Source: Urophycis tenuis
Lineage: Eukaryota > Chordata > Actinopteri > Gadiformes > Phycidae
Assembly: GCA_036785325.1 (NCBI GenBank)
Contig: JAXIVH010000015.1
Span: 7,580,741 to 7,644,740 of the forward strand
Direction: 5' to 3'
Length of the DNA: 64,000 nucleotides
Positions 43,373-52,085 of the stretch are shown piece by piece. The notes under the pieces were generated by a model. It did no database searches. It was not told the DNA's origin and saw only the letters and a program-made list of their open reading frames with translations. Every line of letters starts with the position of its first letter. Within the stretch, counting starts at the first letter, position 1. The position numbers and the translations under genes were made by a program.

Positions 43373-44680
43373 TCCTTGTGACAGCCGGGGAAGGATGGAG
43401 GCGAGGTGGAGGAGCGGGGCAGGATCCTCATGTCCCTGATGTACAGCACCCAGCAGAACCGCCTGCTGGTGGGGGTGGTGCGCTGCGTGCACCTGGCTGC
43501 CATGGACGCCAACGGATACTCCGACCCCTTTGTCAAAATGTAGGAGCTCAACGTCTCTCCATGAGAGGTTCTGGGCCGCGAGAGGGGGGCTCACCCATAG
43601 CAGTGGTTCTCGACCGGTCCAAGACCCACATGTATCATAGCCATTAAATCACGACCCTAAAGAAGAAGATTGACCAATGTTGCAGTCATGAACAAAGCCA
43701 TGCAAAAAGCTGCAACAATAGGCGCTAAACTCGATGAAATAGGAAGCCATTGAAACATGAATTATGTCAGGGCTTCTTTTCTAAAGATTAAGGTTTGGCA
43801 TATGCTCTACGGCCCACTCAACATGCCCACGCCACCCACTTGTGGTTTGCGACCCACCAGTTGAGACTCACTGACCTACAGCACACAGACCATCAGAAGA
43901 CATAGCAAGCTAAACATGTCCATGGGAAGGGTTAGTCTTAAGTGGTTGATTGTGTTACAGTCGATCTCTGTTCATGGAGAGAGGCAACATCCCACCTGTG
44001 GCCTGCCTACCGCTGACCAGGCCCGCAGGTCAAGAGGTCGCTCTGTGTGACATGAATGTAAAGGTCAAACAAATTACACATTTTGTGATCATTTTATAAT
44101 TTCTAGAGTTCTGAAACCTGATATGGGGAAGAAAGCCAAGTGCAAAACGCAGATCAAGAAGAAGACACTAAACCCAGAGTTCAATGAGGTTGGTGGCTAA
44201 ACTGCGGCATTTTAACCGATAATAACGACATCTCCGCGAGAACTGTTCATTAACTGTGTGCCTGATTGAACCTCAGGAATTCGGCTACGAGATCAAACAC
44301 AGTGAGCTGGCCAAGAAAACATTGGATATCTCCGTGTGGGACTACGACATCGGCAAATCCAACGACTACATCGGTACGTTCTTACAGCCTACTGAATGTA
44401 TATACGTTATATTAAAAGTATTATTAACACCCCCTACATTCAATGTCTGCTCCGCCCTGACACACTGATTGGTCTGTCTTTAATTGGCCTTTCTCTGATT
44501 GGTCTGTCTTTAATTGGCACTTTCTCTGATTGGTCTGCGTCTGCGACAGGTGGATGCCAGCTTGGCATCACCGCCAAGGGCGAGCGGCTGAAGCACTGGT
44601 ACGAGTGCCTGAAGAACAAGGACAAGAAGATAGAGCGCTGGCACACCTTGTACAACGAGAACCACGTCTCCAGCGATTAA
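33745..44680 (+). CDS. rph3a: rph3a, rabphilin-3A (Rab3 effector, two C2 domains)
   Basis: Synaptic-vesicle Rab3/Rab27 effector. Exons: 33718-33819 (ATG 33745, MTDAVIGGSS), 34465-34590, 35226-35355, 35501-35584, 35703-35883, 36114-36150, 37027-37218, 37723-37890, 41467-41546, 41695-41769, 42175-42284, 42601-42727, 42860-42916, 43385-43539, 44107-44188, 44277-44373 and 44550-44680. The N-terminus has the Rab-binding helix (DLTDEEKEIINNVIARAEKM), a zinc finger with paired CxxC motifs and the SGAWFFKGFP effector motif. After a Pro-rich linker come C2A (MDSNGLADPY, CDEDKFGHNEF) and C2B (MDANGYSDPF, WDYDIGKSNDYIG), whose acidic loops bind Ca2+. It ends ENHVSSD. Two spans are unresolved: phase does not join 33819 to 34465, or 36150 to 37027, so each hides a small or alternative exon. 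Exons ending at 35584, 36150 and possibly 42916 are followed by GC rather than GT. Confidence 0.95.
33972..33983 (+). CDS. rph3a: Candidate 12-nt microexon of rph3a
   Basis: CGATAAGGACCA sits between GATGCAG and GTAAGT. In the phase needed to join the exon at 34465 it reads (x)DKDQ, resembling SNDKEQ that I recall at this point of mammalian rabphilin. The phase at its 5' side does not fit the upstream exon as drawn, so this is tentative. Confidence 0.35.
34349..34432. repeat. (GA)n microsatellite before rph3a exon at 34465
   Basis: About 35 GA units ending about 35 bp before the acceptor. Confidence 0.95.
34622..34735. repeat. TTCTTCTCC polypyrimidine repeat in an rph3a intron
   Basis: About 115 bp of CTT/CTCC triplet-like pyrimidine repeat starting 30 bp after the donor at 34591. 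Confidence 0.9.
37210..37436 (+). repeat. Eight-copy 29-bp minisatellite built from an rph3a splice donor
   Basis: Units of CCCAGCCAG|GTGAGAGGTGACAGCCAGGG type. The first unit is the genuine exon end (37218) and donor. Seven more follow at about 29-bp spacing, each repeating CCAGGTGAG. Three unit types (…GTCAAAGCCAGAG, …GTGACAGCCAGGGT, CCCGCCAGGTGAGGGCTG…) recur in the same order twice, showing a higher-order period of about 87 bp. Confidence 0.92.
37995..38445. repeat. 14-bp minisatellite TAGGTCCTCACATG
   Basis: About 450 bp and roughly 30 units in the rph3a intron that begins at 37891. Variants CACATG, GGCATG, TACATG and GGAATG alternate. Because the unit contains few stops on the minus strand, a chance open frame (38299-38487) runs through it. 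Confidence 0.93.
38446..41466 (+). other. Large rph3a intron, no exon seen
   Basis: Contains a C run at 38693-38706, a (TA)n run at 39357-39377, a G run at about 39451-39485 and several unique AT-rich stretches. No coding segment was recognised on either strand. Confidence 0.4.
43020..43372. repeat. Long polypyrimidine tract ending in a run of about 40 C
   Basis: About 350 bp of CTCTCTCCCCC-type sequence. The final C run (about 43332-43370) ends 14 bases before the exon at 43385, so it forms the polypyrimidine tract of that acceptor. Confidence 0.9.
43599..43873. mobile_element. hAT-like MITE in an rph3a intron
   Basis: Left end CAGTGGTTCTCGACCGG and right end CCAGTTGAGACTCACTG form imperfect terminal inverted repeats of the CAGTGGTTCTCAACC type known from hAT/Charlie elements. 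The 8-bp flanks ACCCATAG and ACCTACAG match at six positions, consistent with an 8-bp target duplication. About 275 bp, with no transposase. Confidence 0.7.
44460..44545 (+). repeat. CTGATTGGTCTGTCTTTAATTGG tandem repeat in last rph3a intron
   Basis: About two and a half copies of a roughly 39-bp unit, containing several ATTGG (inverted CCAAT) motifs, end just before the acceptor at 44549. Confidence 0.75.
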
Positions 44681-44876
44681 CCGGTCCCCCAGCGCACGTG
44701 CAGGAACACGCATGAGTCATCTAACCATCTCCCCGTTTCCCCCCCTCCAAACACTTTGGAATCTGTCGCATTTAGGCCTTTCTTTCCTCCTTCCTGTATG
44801 TGCTCTGCAAGCGTTGCTCTCAGCCAGCACCCATCACCGCCCCCCCCCCCCCCCCCCCCCCCCCTCCCCTCACACA

Positions 44877-44907
<31 letters not shown>

Positions 44908-46965
44908 CCCTCACCACGTTTAAGAAGTAATTTCCCATCATTATCTTCACTTTATCCCTTTCCTGTGCTCAGACTCCAAGTCTGCCCGTGGAACCTTTCC
45001 GATCATTATTGCAATCGAATAAGTATAGACTTGAGAGTGTGTCACTTAAGCATAAAGCTGCACAAAAACACTCCTGCCTGTCCCACATGTTATATGGTAT
45101 AGAGGAGTAGTCACATCCTGAGCTCAAGAAAATATTTTTATTCGTTTAATTGCACTGGCATGAAACAATTAATGTAATATGTTATGGCATTTAAAGTCAC
45201 AATCGTCCTTGTATGTTCTGTCACAATGTGCCGGGTGTCACATTTTAATTTCCCGCGCCACGTTGAAAGCTAACACTTGAGTATGAGCATGCAAACCCCA
45301 CAGGCATACGGGAAAAGTGGAGGTGCTGCTGTGATATATAAACTGTTCCGGTGTCTTGGATATGTGTCCTTAAGGAAAAATGTTTACATATAAATACGTA
45401 GCTCAGGTTAGGAGATCAAGAAGTGGAAGTTTAGAAGAAGTTTAGAAATGGTTTGCGTCACATTTATAAACTCCATAGGCTGTGACTTGGTGTTTATGAA
45501 ACAACGCAGGTCACTCTTCATTTGAGACCTTAAATGAATAGCACATCGAGATTAAGTATAGAGATCGACATGTCTGATATTGAGTGCGTTCCCGAGACGT
45601 ACAAAAAGTATTATTTTGTATTATTTATTCGGTCGCTCATAGCGAAGACCCCCGTCTCCACTGCTCGGTGTATTTCTCTTAAGCACGTGCCTCACTACAC
45701 AGAGAGCTCAGTGTTTTTATACCACGGCTTTTATACTGAACGCACACACACGCTGAGAAAAGCTGTTGAGGGCTTCAGCGTAAACATGGAAGGGGGCTGA
45801 CATCACACGTATGTGGAGTGGCTTGGCTTGCATGCACTTTCAGGGTGCGCCCGGGGCACCGATGACCTGCTGTAACCGCAGCACACCCACCCTGCTCGAG
45901 TGGAAAGGTTCTCCCCTTCGCCCCCCCCCCCCCCCCGCCCCCGCCCCTCAAACCCCTTTCTATTCGCTCACACCTCAACCAATCACGGCTTTAGCGGGTG
46001 TCCGATCACAAATCACAGAGATCCAAGGAAAGCACACCTGAGTCGATGGAATGACCTCAATTTATACACGGCGGTTTGCATTACTCCATTGTGTAGAAAA
46101 AAAAAAAAGCGGGGAAAAAAACTGCGCTAAAGAAAAAAAAATTCTGAAGAGAAAAAAACTATGCATGGAATGTCTTGTGGTTCAAGATATATACCGTCCA
46201 CATTCATTTAAGTCAAATGATTCTATTGTAATTCAACGTTTACTCTTTTACCCCCACCCAACATAACATTCCTTTGAATATTTTATACACAGAAGCCCAC
46301 TATAATGTAAATGCATATTTCTCTGCATGACTATCAGGATGCACATCAGTATTGATAAGACCGGCTCTCGAAGAATAGCATAACTGTGTGACTGTGTGGT
46401 GTAAATGAGTGCAGCTTACTATGTGCCACGTATAGTAGCATCACCAGGCGTGATAAGAGAGGCCCTCAGTGGAAAAAAAAGAACCCTCTTTAAATAGCAA
46501 ACCTGAGGTATGATCTTGTTCTTTGTTTTCTGCACCACACGTGACCGTCTCTCTCTCTCTCTCTCTCGTGCTCCAAACACGAGGGCTTCTTCGTCCGTCT
46601 CCCTGCAACGTCAGGAAATCAAACAAATCAGAGTAGAATCGTCCAGTGAACTGTGATAAAGTAATGCTGCGATAGTTTACATTGGACCAGCGATACGCGC
46701 GGTCGACTACATGAACCAAGCTCACCCTCTCACGTCCACACACATATTTCAGCGAGCTTTTCTCTGAGCTTTAACTAAACTTTTCTTCTGTCTTCTATTT
46801 TGTGTGTCGATTGATTCTGCCAAATCCATGGGAATGTAAGTTGATCTGACTCGTGTGTATTGTTATTCTTTGTAAATAGGTAGTGCATGCACTCATGATA
46901 TGTATGTTTACAAAAAAAAAAACTTTGCATGTAAAGATTTTGCAGAGTTTACACAGATTAATAAA
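44681..46965 (+). other. rph3a: Probable rph3a 3' UTR
   Basis: Follows the TAA at 44678-44680 with no further exon. A C run and (CA)n lie at 44839-44906. The best plus-strand poly(A) signal is AATAAA at 46960-46965 in TTAATAAAGATAG; another A-rich AATAAAATAAAAT is near 47093. The length of the UTR is inferred. Confidence 0.4.
46960..46965 (+). terminator. rph3a: Candidate rph3a poly(A) signal
   Basis: AATAAA at the end of a 2.3-kb stretch without exons and before the retrotransposon; downstream sequence is GT-rich (AGTGGGGGG). Confidence 0.4.
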
Positions 46966-47391
46966 GATAGTGGGGGGAAATGCTAATATTCTATTCTGTT
47001 ACATATGCTTATGCTTGTAGTTTATACAAAGGAAGAGCTGGTACTATAGACTAGGCACTATAGAGTATAATCTATGATGATAACACAATGAAAATAAAAT
47101 AAAATATATGAATACAATGACATTATCCTTCAGTCGTTCTAAAGATGCAGCAGACACCACCATTGCACTGCAGCCAAGAGGTCTACTATTTAAAGGTGTC
47201 TATCTGCAGGCATATAGGCCTGTGTGTTTCCAATTCTCATAAAAGTTGTTATTATGATTGAATGACTGTTATGGTCAATCAAATAGGCCTACACTAATTA
47301 CAACAGTGTAATTAGAATAACAACAACGTTTAAACAAGCTGTTAATTGCAGAGATAATGTGTGTTGACTCAAAATAACTTAATAATACGTT

Positions 47392-47580
47392 TTTAGTGCG
47401 TGTGTTTACAAATGAATTAGTCGTTTATTTGCTTGAGCGCATGGGAACATGTCAGCTCGTTTATTTTCCCAAAACACAACAACACATAGTAAAAACACAG
47501 GCCGTCACGCCCACAACATAGTGGAACATACCACCAGTGATCTAGAGGGGGAATTCGCTTGTCAAGCGACAGTCACCACA
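47392..47580 (-). mobile_element. 3' LTR of the gypsy element
   Basis: 189 bp; in element orientation starts TGTGGTGACTGTCG and ends GCACTAAA. Identical to the 5' LTR by eye. A G-rich polypurine sequence (CTGGGGGGGCTTC on the minus strand, plus 47581-47593) precedes it. Confidence 0.92.
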
Positions 47581-47611
47581 GAAGCCCCCCCCAGAATTCA
47601 CCCTATGGTGG

Positions 47612-50600
47612 CTAACGAAAACGAGGAGGAAGTGCCACTACTCGTCCACAGCGCGTCCGCGTAGGTGCCGAAGGAGTGGAATCCCTCCGCATCCGCGTAA
47701 GGCGGCTGGGCGCAGACGGCTCAAAAGGCACGGCGCCGGGATTCAGAACGGGGGCCCTGGGGCGCCCTCTCCGTGGAGGCTGCGCCATCTCCGGCAAGGC
47801 GGAAAAATCTAAATGTGCAGGCTTGAGGCGGTCAACCGAGATGGACTCTAGCCTACCCCCGATATCCACCACGAAATGCTTCGGGCCAGGCACCACTACT
47901 CGGAACGGCCCGTCATACGGTGGGCGGAGCGGCCCGCGATGAGCATCATGCCTGATGAACACAAACGGGGCAGAGCCCAGGTCTGCAGGCACGTGCTCCG
48001 GCGGAGTGCAATGTGCCGAAGTCGGAACTGGCGCAAAAAGCCTGGCGTCCGCGCGTATGTCACGCAAGTGTTGTGAAACAGACCACGGCTCCGTAGCACT
48101 AGGGATAAACTCCCCAGGCACCCGCAAGGGCTGACCAAAAACAAGCTCAGCGGACGATGCCTGGAGGTCACCCTTGGCCATCGTGCGCAACCCCAACATC
48201 ACCCACGGCAATTTGTCCACCCAATCGCCATCCGAGAGAGTAGCGCGCAACGATGCCTTCAGGGAGCGATGAAAACGTTCCACCAAACCGTTGGCCTGAG
48301 GATGGTAGGCTGTGGTGTGGTGCAACCGCACCCCAAGATTCTGCGCGACCGCATCCCACAGCTCGGACGTGAACTGCGACCCACGGTCCGAGGTTATGTC
48401 TAAAGGCATGCCAAACCGGGACACCCAGGCGCCGATAAAAGCCCTTGCTACGTCGGTGGTAGTCGTGGTCTGCAAAGGCACTGCCTCCGGCCAACGCGTG
48501 GTGCGATCAACAATGGTCAGCAGGTACGTGAAACCCCGGGAATGAGGCAGTGGGCCCACAAGGTCGAGGTTAACGTGCTCGAAACGTCGCTCAGGGACCG
48601 CAAAAGTGTGCAACGGCGCTTTAGTGTGTCGGTGAACCTTCGCACGCTGGCACCTGACGCACTCCCGTGTCCACTCCCGCACGTCCTTTTTCAGACCGCG
48701 CCACACAAACCTAGCCGCCACTTGCTTGACAGAAGCCTTAACCCCTGGGTGCGAAAGATCGTGCATCGCCTGGAAAACGGGCTTCCGCCACGCGGCAGGA
48801 ACGATGGGGCGCGGAGAGGCCAAGGAAACGTCGCAAAGCAACATGACGCCCGTCTCATCAAAAGGCAGCTCAGCCAGACTCAGGCCAGATGCAGCGGAGC
48901 GAAGCTGTCGCACCGTGGGATCAATCGCCTGCTCCTTAGCCATCAACCTATAATCCAAATTGAGACGGGCGGCACCCGCCACCGCGCGCGACAGACAATC
49001 CGCTGCGCAATTGTCCTTCCCCGCCACATGCTGTATATCGGTCGTGAATTGCGAGATATACGCAAGGTGGCGCTGTTGCCTCGCGGACCACGGCTCCGTA
49101 ACTTTACTCATCGCGAAAGTTAGCGGCTTGTGGTCGACAAACGCGGTAAAGGACCGACCCTCTAGCATATTGCGAAAATGACGCACAGCCAGATAGAGTG
49201 CCAGCAGCTCCCGGTCGAACGTACTATACTTCCGTTCGGCCGGTCGCAGCTGGCGGCTGAAAAACGCCAGAGGCTGCCATACGCCCCCCACGCATTGCTC
49301 GAACACAGCCCCCACCGCCACATCGGAAGCGTCAGAGGTGAGCGCAACCGGCGCTGAAGGAGAGGGGTGGGCTAGCATAGTCGCATTGGCCAAGGCGGCC
49401 TTAACGTCCTGAAATGCCTGCACGCGTTCGGCGGTCCACTCCACGAGCTGCTTAGCCGGATGTTTTAGCGCCTGGTGGAGTGGCTGCATAAGCTGCGCGG
49501 CCCCCGGAACAAAACGGTGATAGAAATTTACCATCCCGAGGAACTCCTGTAACGACCTGATCGAGTGCGGCCGAGGAAAACGCGCGATAGCCTCCACTTT
49601 GTCCGGAAGGGGAATGGCGCCCTCCGTACAAACGCGGTGCCCAAGAAAATCAATAGTCGAACACCCGAACTGACACTTCTTGGGATGGATAGCCAGGCCG
49701 TGTTGTTGGAGCCGCGCGAACAACACCTCCAGATGCCGGATATGCTGTTCGCGGGACTCGCTGGCCACAAGCATGTCGTCGAGGTACACAAAGACAAAAG
49801 GTAACTCGCGGACAACCACATCCATCAGACGCTGGAACGTTTGGGCCGCATTCTTGAGTCCAAAAGGCATCCTAAGAAACTCAAACAGCCCAAAAGGTGT
49901 AACGACTGCGGTCTTAGGTATGTCCTCTGCGCGGACTGGAATCTGATGGTACCCGCGCACCAAGTCCACCTTCGAAAAAATCACCTTGCCGGCCAAGCCC
50001 GCGGAAAAGTCCTGCAAGTGAGGCACAGGGTACCTGTCAGGAACAGTCGCATCGTTGAGACGACGGTAGTCCCCACACGGCCGCCATCCCCCATCCGCTT
50101 TAGGGACGATGTGGAGGGGTGACGACCACGGGCTGTCCGAACGGCGGACGATGCCCAGGCGCTCCATCTCCTCGAACTCCCCCTTGGCCACCGTCAGCTT
50201 CGCCGGGTCTAGCCGGCGGGCCCTTGCGAAAACGGGGGGACCGGCCGTCGGCAGGTGATGCTCCACGCCGTGACGTACGGTCGCTGAGGAGAAATCCGGA
50301 GACTGAAGGTCCGGAAAGCGTGCTAGTAGCCGGACGAAATCATCGGCGCCCGCCGCAGCGCTGGGCAACTGCGCCGTCTGATCGCTCGCTGGGGCGCACA
50401 CGCGCGCCTGAAGATCGCTCGCGTCCAGCAGGCGTCTGTTCCGGAGGTCCACGACCAGGCCGTGTGCGTGGAGGAAATCCGCCCCGATGATGTGGAAAGT
50501 CGTGTCCGCCGTGACGAAATCCCAGTCATAACGGCGGCGGCCGAAACAGAGCTGCATGCGTCTTCGGCCGAAAACGCGAACAGTCTCGCCGCTGACGTTC

Positions 50601-50989
50601 ACCATGCGTGGTAACAGACTGCCAGCGGCGCCACCCGGCGCGCACGTCCGCTCTCTGGGCAGCGCCGGAACCATGCTTGCATGAGCACCGGTGTCGCACA
50701 AGAACCTGTAGCCGGAGAGGGCGTCGTGCAGATACAGCAGGGTGACGTCAGTGGAAGTGCCGGTGCCCGCTGTCACTAACGAGCACCGGCCCGGTCGTTT
50801 CCCTGTACCACGAACGAGCAGGGCTGGCGACACTTCGTGGCCCGGTCGCCGAAGCGCTCGTGGTAAAAACACAAGCCAGGCCGCTGCGAGGGCCGGTCGG
50901 ACCCGACAGCTACCTTCCTGTCCCTCCTCATGTGTGGCGCTGGGGACGCGTATGCCGGGACGGGCGAGGAACTGCGTTGCGCAATCCAA
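47612..50989 (-). CDS. Gypsy Pol: protease, RT, RNase H, integrase
   Basis: Uninterrupted frame of 1125 codons counted from the first Met; the functional product probably begins by frameshift within gag. Residues about 97-103 hold the protease motif (CDTGAHAS); about 265-440 RT with YLDD at 402-405; about 545-660 RNase H (TSDASDVAVGAVF, TFDREL); about 745-790 the integrase HHCC zinc finger (HPGVKASVKQV… CVRCQRAK); then the DDE core (VDRTTRWPEAV, TSDRGSQF, HPQANGLVERFHRSLK). The C-terminus is basic and Pro-rich, with no chromodomain recognised. All catalytic residues I can locate are present, so there is no sign of decay. Confidence 0.95.
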   Translation of the reverse strand: MDCATQFLARPGIRVPSATHEEGQEGSCRVRPALAAAWLVFLPRALRRPGHEVSPALLVRGTGKRPGRCSLVTAGTGTSTDVTLLYLHDALSGYRFLCDTGAHASMVPALPRERTCAPGGAAGSLLPRMVNVSGETVRVFGRRRMQLCFGRRRYDWDFVTADTTFHIIGADFLHAHGLVVDLRNRRLLDASDLQARVCAPASDQTAQLPSAAAGADDFVRLLARFPDLQSPDFSSATVRHGVEHHLPTAGPPVFARARRLDPAKLTVAKGEFEEMERLGIVRRSDSPWSSPLHIVPKADGGWRPCGDYRRLNDATVPDRYPVPHLQDFSAGLAGKVIFSKVDLVRGYHQIPVRAEDIPKTAVVTPFGLFEFLRMPFGLKNAAQTFQRLMDVVVRELPFVFVYLDDMLVASESREQHIRHLEVLFARLQQHGLAIHPKKCQFGCSTIDFLGHRVCTEGAIPLPDKVEAIARFPRPHSIRSLQEFLGMVNFYHRFVPGAAQLMQPLHQALKHPAKQLVEWTAERVQAFQDVKAALANATMLAHPSPSAPVALTSDASDVAVGAVFEQCVGGVWQPLAFFSRQLRPAERKYSTFDRELLALYLAVRHFRNMLEGRSFTAFVDHKPLTFAMSKVTEPWSARQQRHLAYISQFTTDIQHVAGKDNCAADCLSRAVAGAARLNLDYRLMAKEQAIDPTVRQLRSAASGLSLAELPFDETGVMLLCDVSLASPRPIVPAAWRKPVFQAMHDLSHPGVKASVKQVAARFVWRGLKKDVREWTRECVRCQRAKVHRHTKAPLHTFAVPERRFEHVNLDLVGPLPHSRGFTYLLTIVDRTTRWPEAVPLQTTTTTDVARAFIGAWVSRFGMPLDITSDRGSQFTSELWDAVAQNLGVRLHHTTAYHPQANGLVERFHRSLKASLRATLSDGDWVDKLPWVMLGLRTMAKGDLQASSAELVFGQPLRVPGEFIPSATEPWSVSQHLRDIRADARLFAPVPTSAHCTPPEHVPADLGSAPFVFIRHDAHRGPLRPPYDGPFRVVVPGPKHFVVDIGGRLESISVDRLKPAHLDFSALPEMAQPPRRGRPRAPVLNPGAVPFEPSAPSRLTRMRRDSTPSAPTRTRCGRVVALPPRFR
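50759..50803 (-). promoter_or_regulatory. -1 ribosomal frameshift signal between gag and pol
   Basis: G GGA AAC (50803-50797) is in the gag zero frame and fits the X XXY YYZ slippery rule. Six nucleotides later GCCGGTGC (50790-50783) pairs perfectly over 8 bp with GCACCGGC (50766-50759), with a 16-nt loop that contains the gag TAG. Slippage by -1 enters the open pol frame (…GTGKRPGRCS…). Confidence 0.85.
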
Positions 50990-51558
50990 AACTTATCCGC
51001 TTCCATGGCAAAAGCGCGGAGGTCCTCCACCGGAACGTCCGCGAGCGCGGACCTGACAGAGACGGGCAACTGGCGCAAGAAGAGGTGCGTAAACAAGAAC
51101 CCCGGCTCGTTATCACCCAGCAGCGCCAGCATGTGCTCCATCAGCTGAGACGGCTTGCGGCCGCCCAGGCCGTTCAGCGCAAAAAGCTCCCCCGCCCTCT
51201 CTGTGTCGGAAAGGCTGAAGTTGTACAGCAGCTGTGACTTCAAAGTCCCGTACTTGCCGTGTATGGGAGGGCGCGTCAGCAGTCCGACAATCTTGGTCGC
51301 CACGGAGGATGGGAGCGCGGCCACCACATGATGGTACCGGCGGTCGTCATCAACGATGCCGTGCAGGTCAAACTGCGACTCCGCGTGCGCGAACCAGGCC
51401 GCTGGAGAAGTTTCCCAGAACTCGGGGAGCTTAAGTGAAGGTACGTGTGGCGGAGTACCCAGGTGATGGCGGCGCGGGGAAGGTGAGTCGGGCGCCGGGG
51501 TCTCATCGCTGTCCTCTGACTTGCAAGCCAAAAGGCCGCGGTTCTTCTTCTTTGGCAT
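50776..51558 (-). CDS. Gypsy Gag with CHCC zinc box
   Basis: 260 codons from MPKKKNRG; an earlier in-frame Met at 51600 falls in the primer-binding region, so the later start is preferred. The central part resembles CsRn1-type Gag (FWETSPAAWFAHAESQF, RYHHVVAALP, LLGDNEPGFLFTHLFLRQLP). Near the C-terminus CFYHERFGDRATKCRQPC forms the CHCC box. The frame ends at TAG (50776-50778), 18 nt past the frameshift heptamer. Pol lies in the -1 frame and overlaps by more than 200 nt. Confidence 0.92.
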   Translation of the reverse strand: MPKKKNRGLLACKSEDSDETPAPDSPSPRRHHLGTPPHVPSLKLPEFWETSPAAWFAHAESQFDLHGIVDDDRRYHHVVAALPSSVATKIVGLLTRPPIHGKYGTLKSQLLYNFSLSDTERAGELFALNGLGGRKPSQLMEHMLALLGDNEPGFLFTHLFLRQLPVSVRSALADVPVEDLRAFAMEADKFWIAQRSSSPVPAYASPAPHMRRDRKVAVGSDRPSQRPGLCFYHERFGDRATKCRQPCSFVVQGNDRAGAR

Positions 51559-51585
51559 GTTTAGACCGAAAAAAAACGTTCGGTC

Positions 51586-51603
51586 CGGTGTCGGGGTCAC
51601 CAG
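51586..51603 (-). promoter_or_regulatory. Primer-binding site, tRNA-Trp type
   Basis: TGGTGACCCCGAC directly follows the 5' LTR, apart from one or two spacer bases. The first 13 bases match the complement of the 3' end of vertebrate tRNA-Trp. Confidence 0.82.
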
Positions 51604-51792
51604 TTTAGTGCGTGTGTTTACAAATGAATTAGTCGTTTATTTGCTTGAGCGCATGGGAACATGTCAGCTCGTTTATTTTCCCAAAACACAACAACACATA
51701 GTAAAAACACAGGCCGTCACGCCCACAACATAGTGGAACATACCACCAGTGATCTAGAGGGGGAATTCGCTTGTCAAGCGACAGTCACCACA
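51604..51792 (-). mobile_element. 5' LTR of the gypsy element
   Basis: 189 bp, identical by eye to the LTR at 47392-47580. It ends 293 bp upstream of the pla2g3 start codon, in the opposite orientation. Confidence 0.92.
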
Positions 51793-52085
51793 CGTTACTA
51801 TAAGTAGCCTAGTTCGCGTAGGTGTGCGGTGCAGATGCGCACCGCACGAGCATGCGTTCAAAACTACAGTATCACGTTACTACGTTTGTTTCCTCCTCCA
51901 TCAATTAAAGAAGACTCAACTCCGAGCACCCTGCAAGTCACACGTCAATTGCGTCTATTGCCAGCCTTGAAGCGTCGAGTTACTACCACGTACTAAGTAC
52001 TATACTGTATTAGTTGCTTCCTAGAGATTAGTCGTCAATTGACAATTTGTTAAAGTTTCACCAGCACACTTGACCCAACATTGAA
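51793..52085 (+). promoter_or_regulatory. pla2g3 upstream region with a perfect hairpin
   Basis: Unique sequence between the retrotransposon and the pla2g3 ATG. GTGCGGTGC (51824-51832) pairs perfectly with GCACCGCAC (51839-51847) around a 6-nt loop. No clear TATA box was seen. Confidence 0.4.

Larger units (their letters stand above)
47392..51792 (-). mobile_element. Apparently intact Ty3/gypsy retrotransposon, CsRn1-like
   Basis: 4.4-kb element with two 189-bp LTRs (47392-47580 and 51604-51792) that read identical base for base, flanked by the 4-bp duplication CGTT (47388-47391 and 51793-51796). Next to the upstream LTR is TGGTGACCCCGAC, matching the 3' end of tRNA-Trp. Gag carries a C-x2-H-x9-C-x3-C (CHCC) box, and Pol order is PR-RT-RH-IN. 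The CHCC Gag box, tRNA-Trp primer and 4-bp duplication are the known hallmarks of the CsRn1 group of Ty3/gypsy elements. Both reading frames are open, so the insertion is recent and may be autonomous. Confidence 0.93.

Noticed and set aside
45534..45800. 88-residue open frame after rph3a
   Set aside because: Lies in the inferred 3' UTR with no supporting features.
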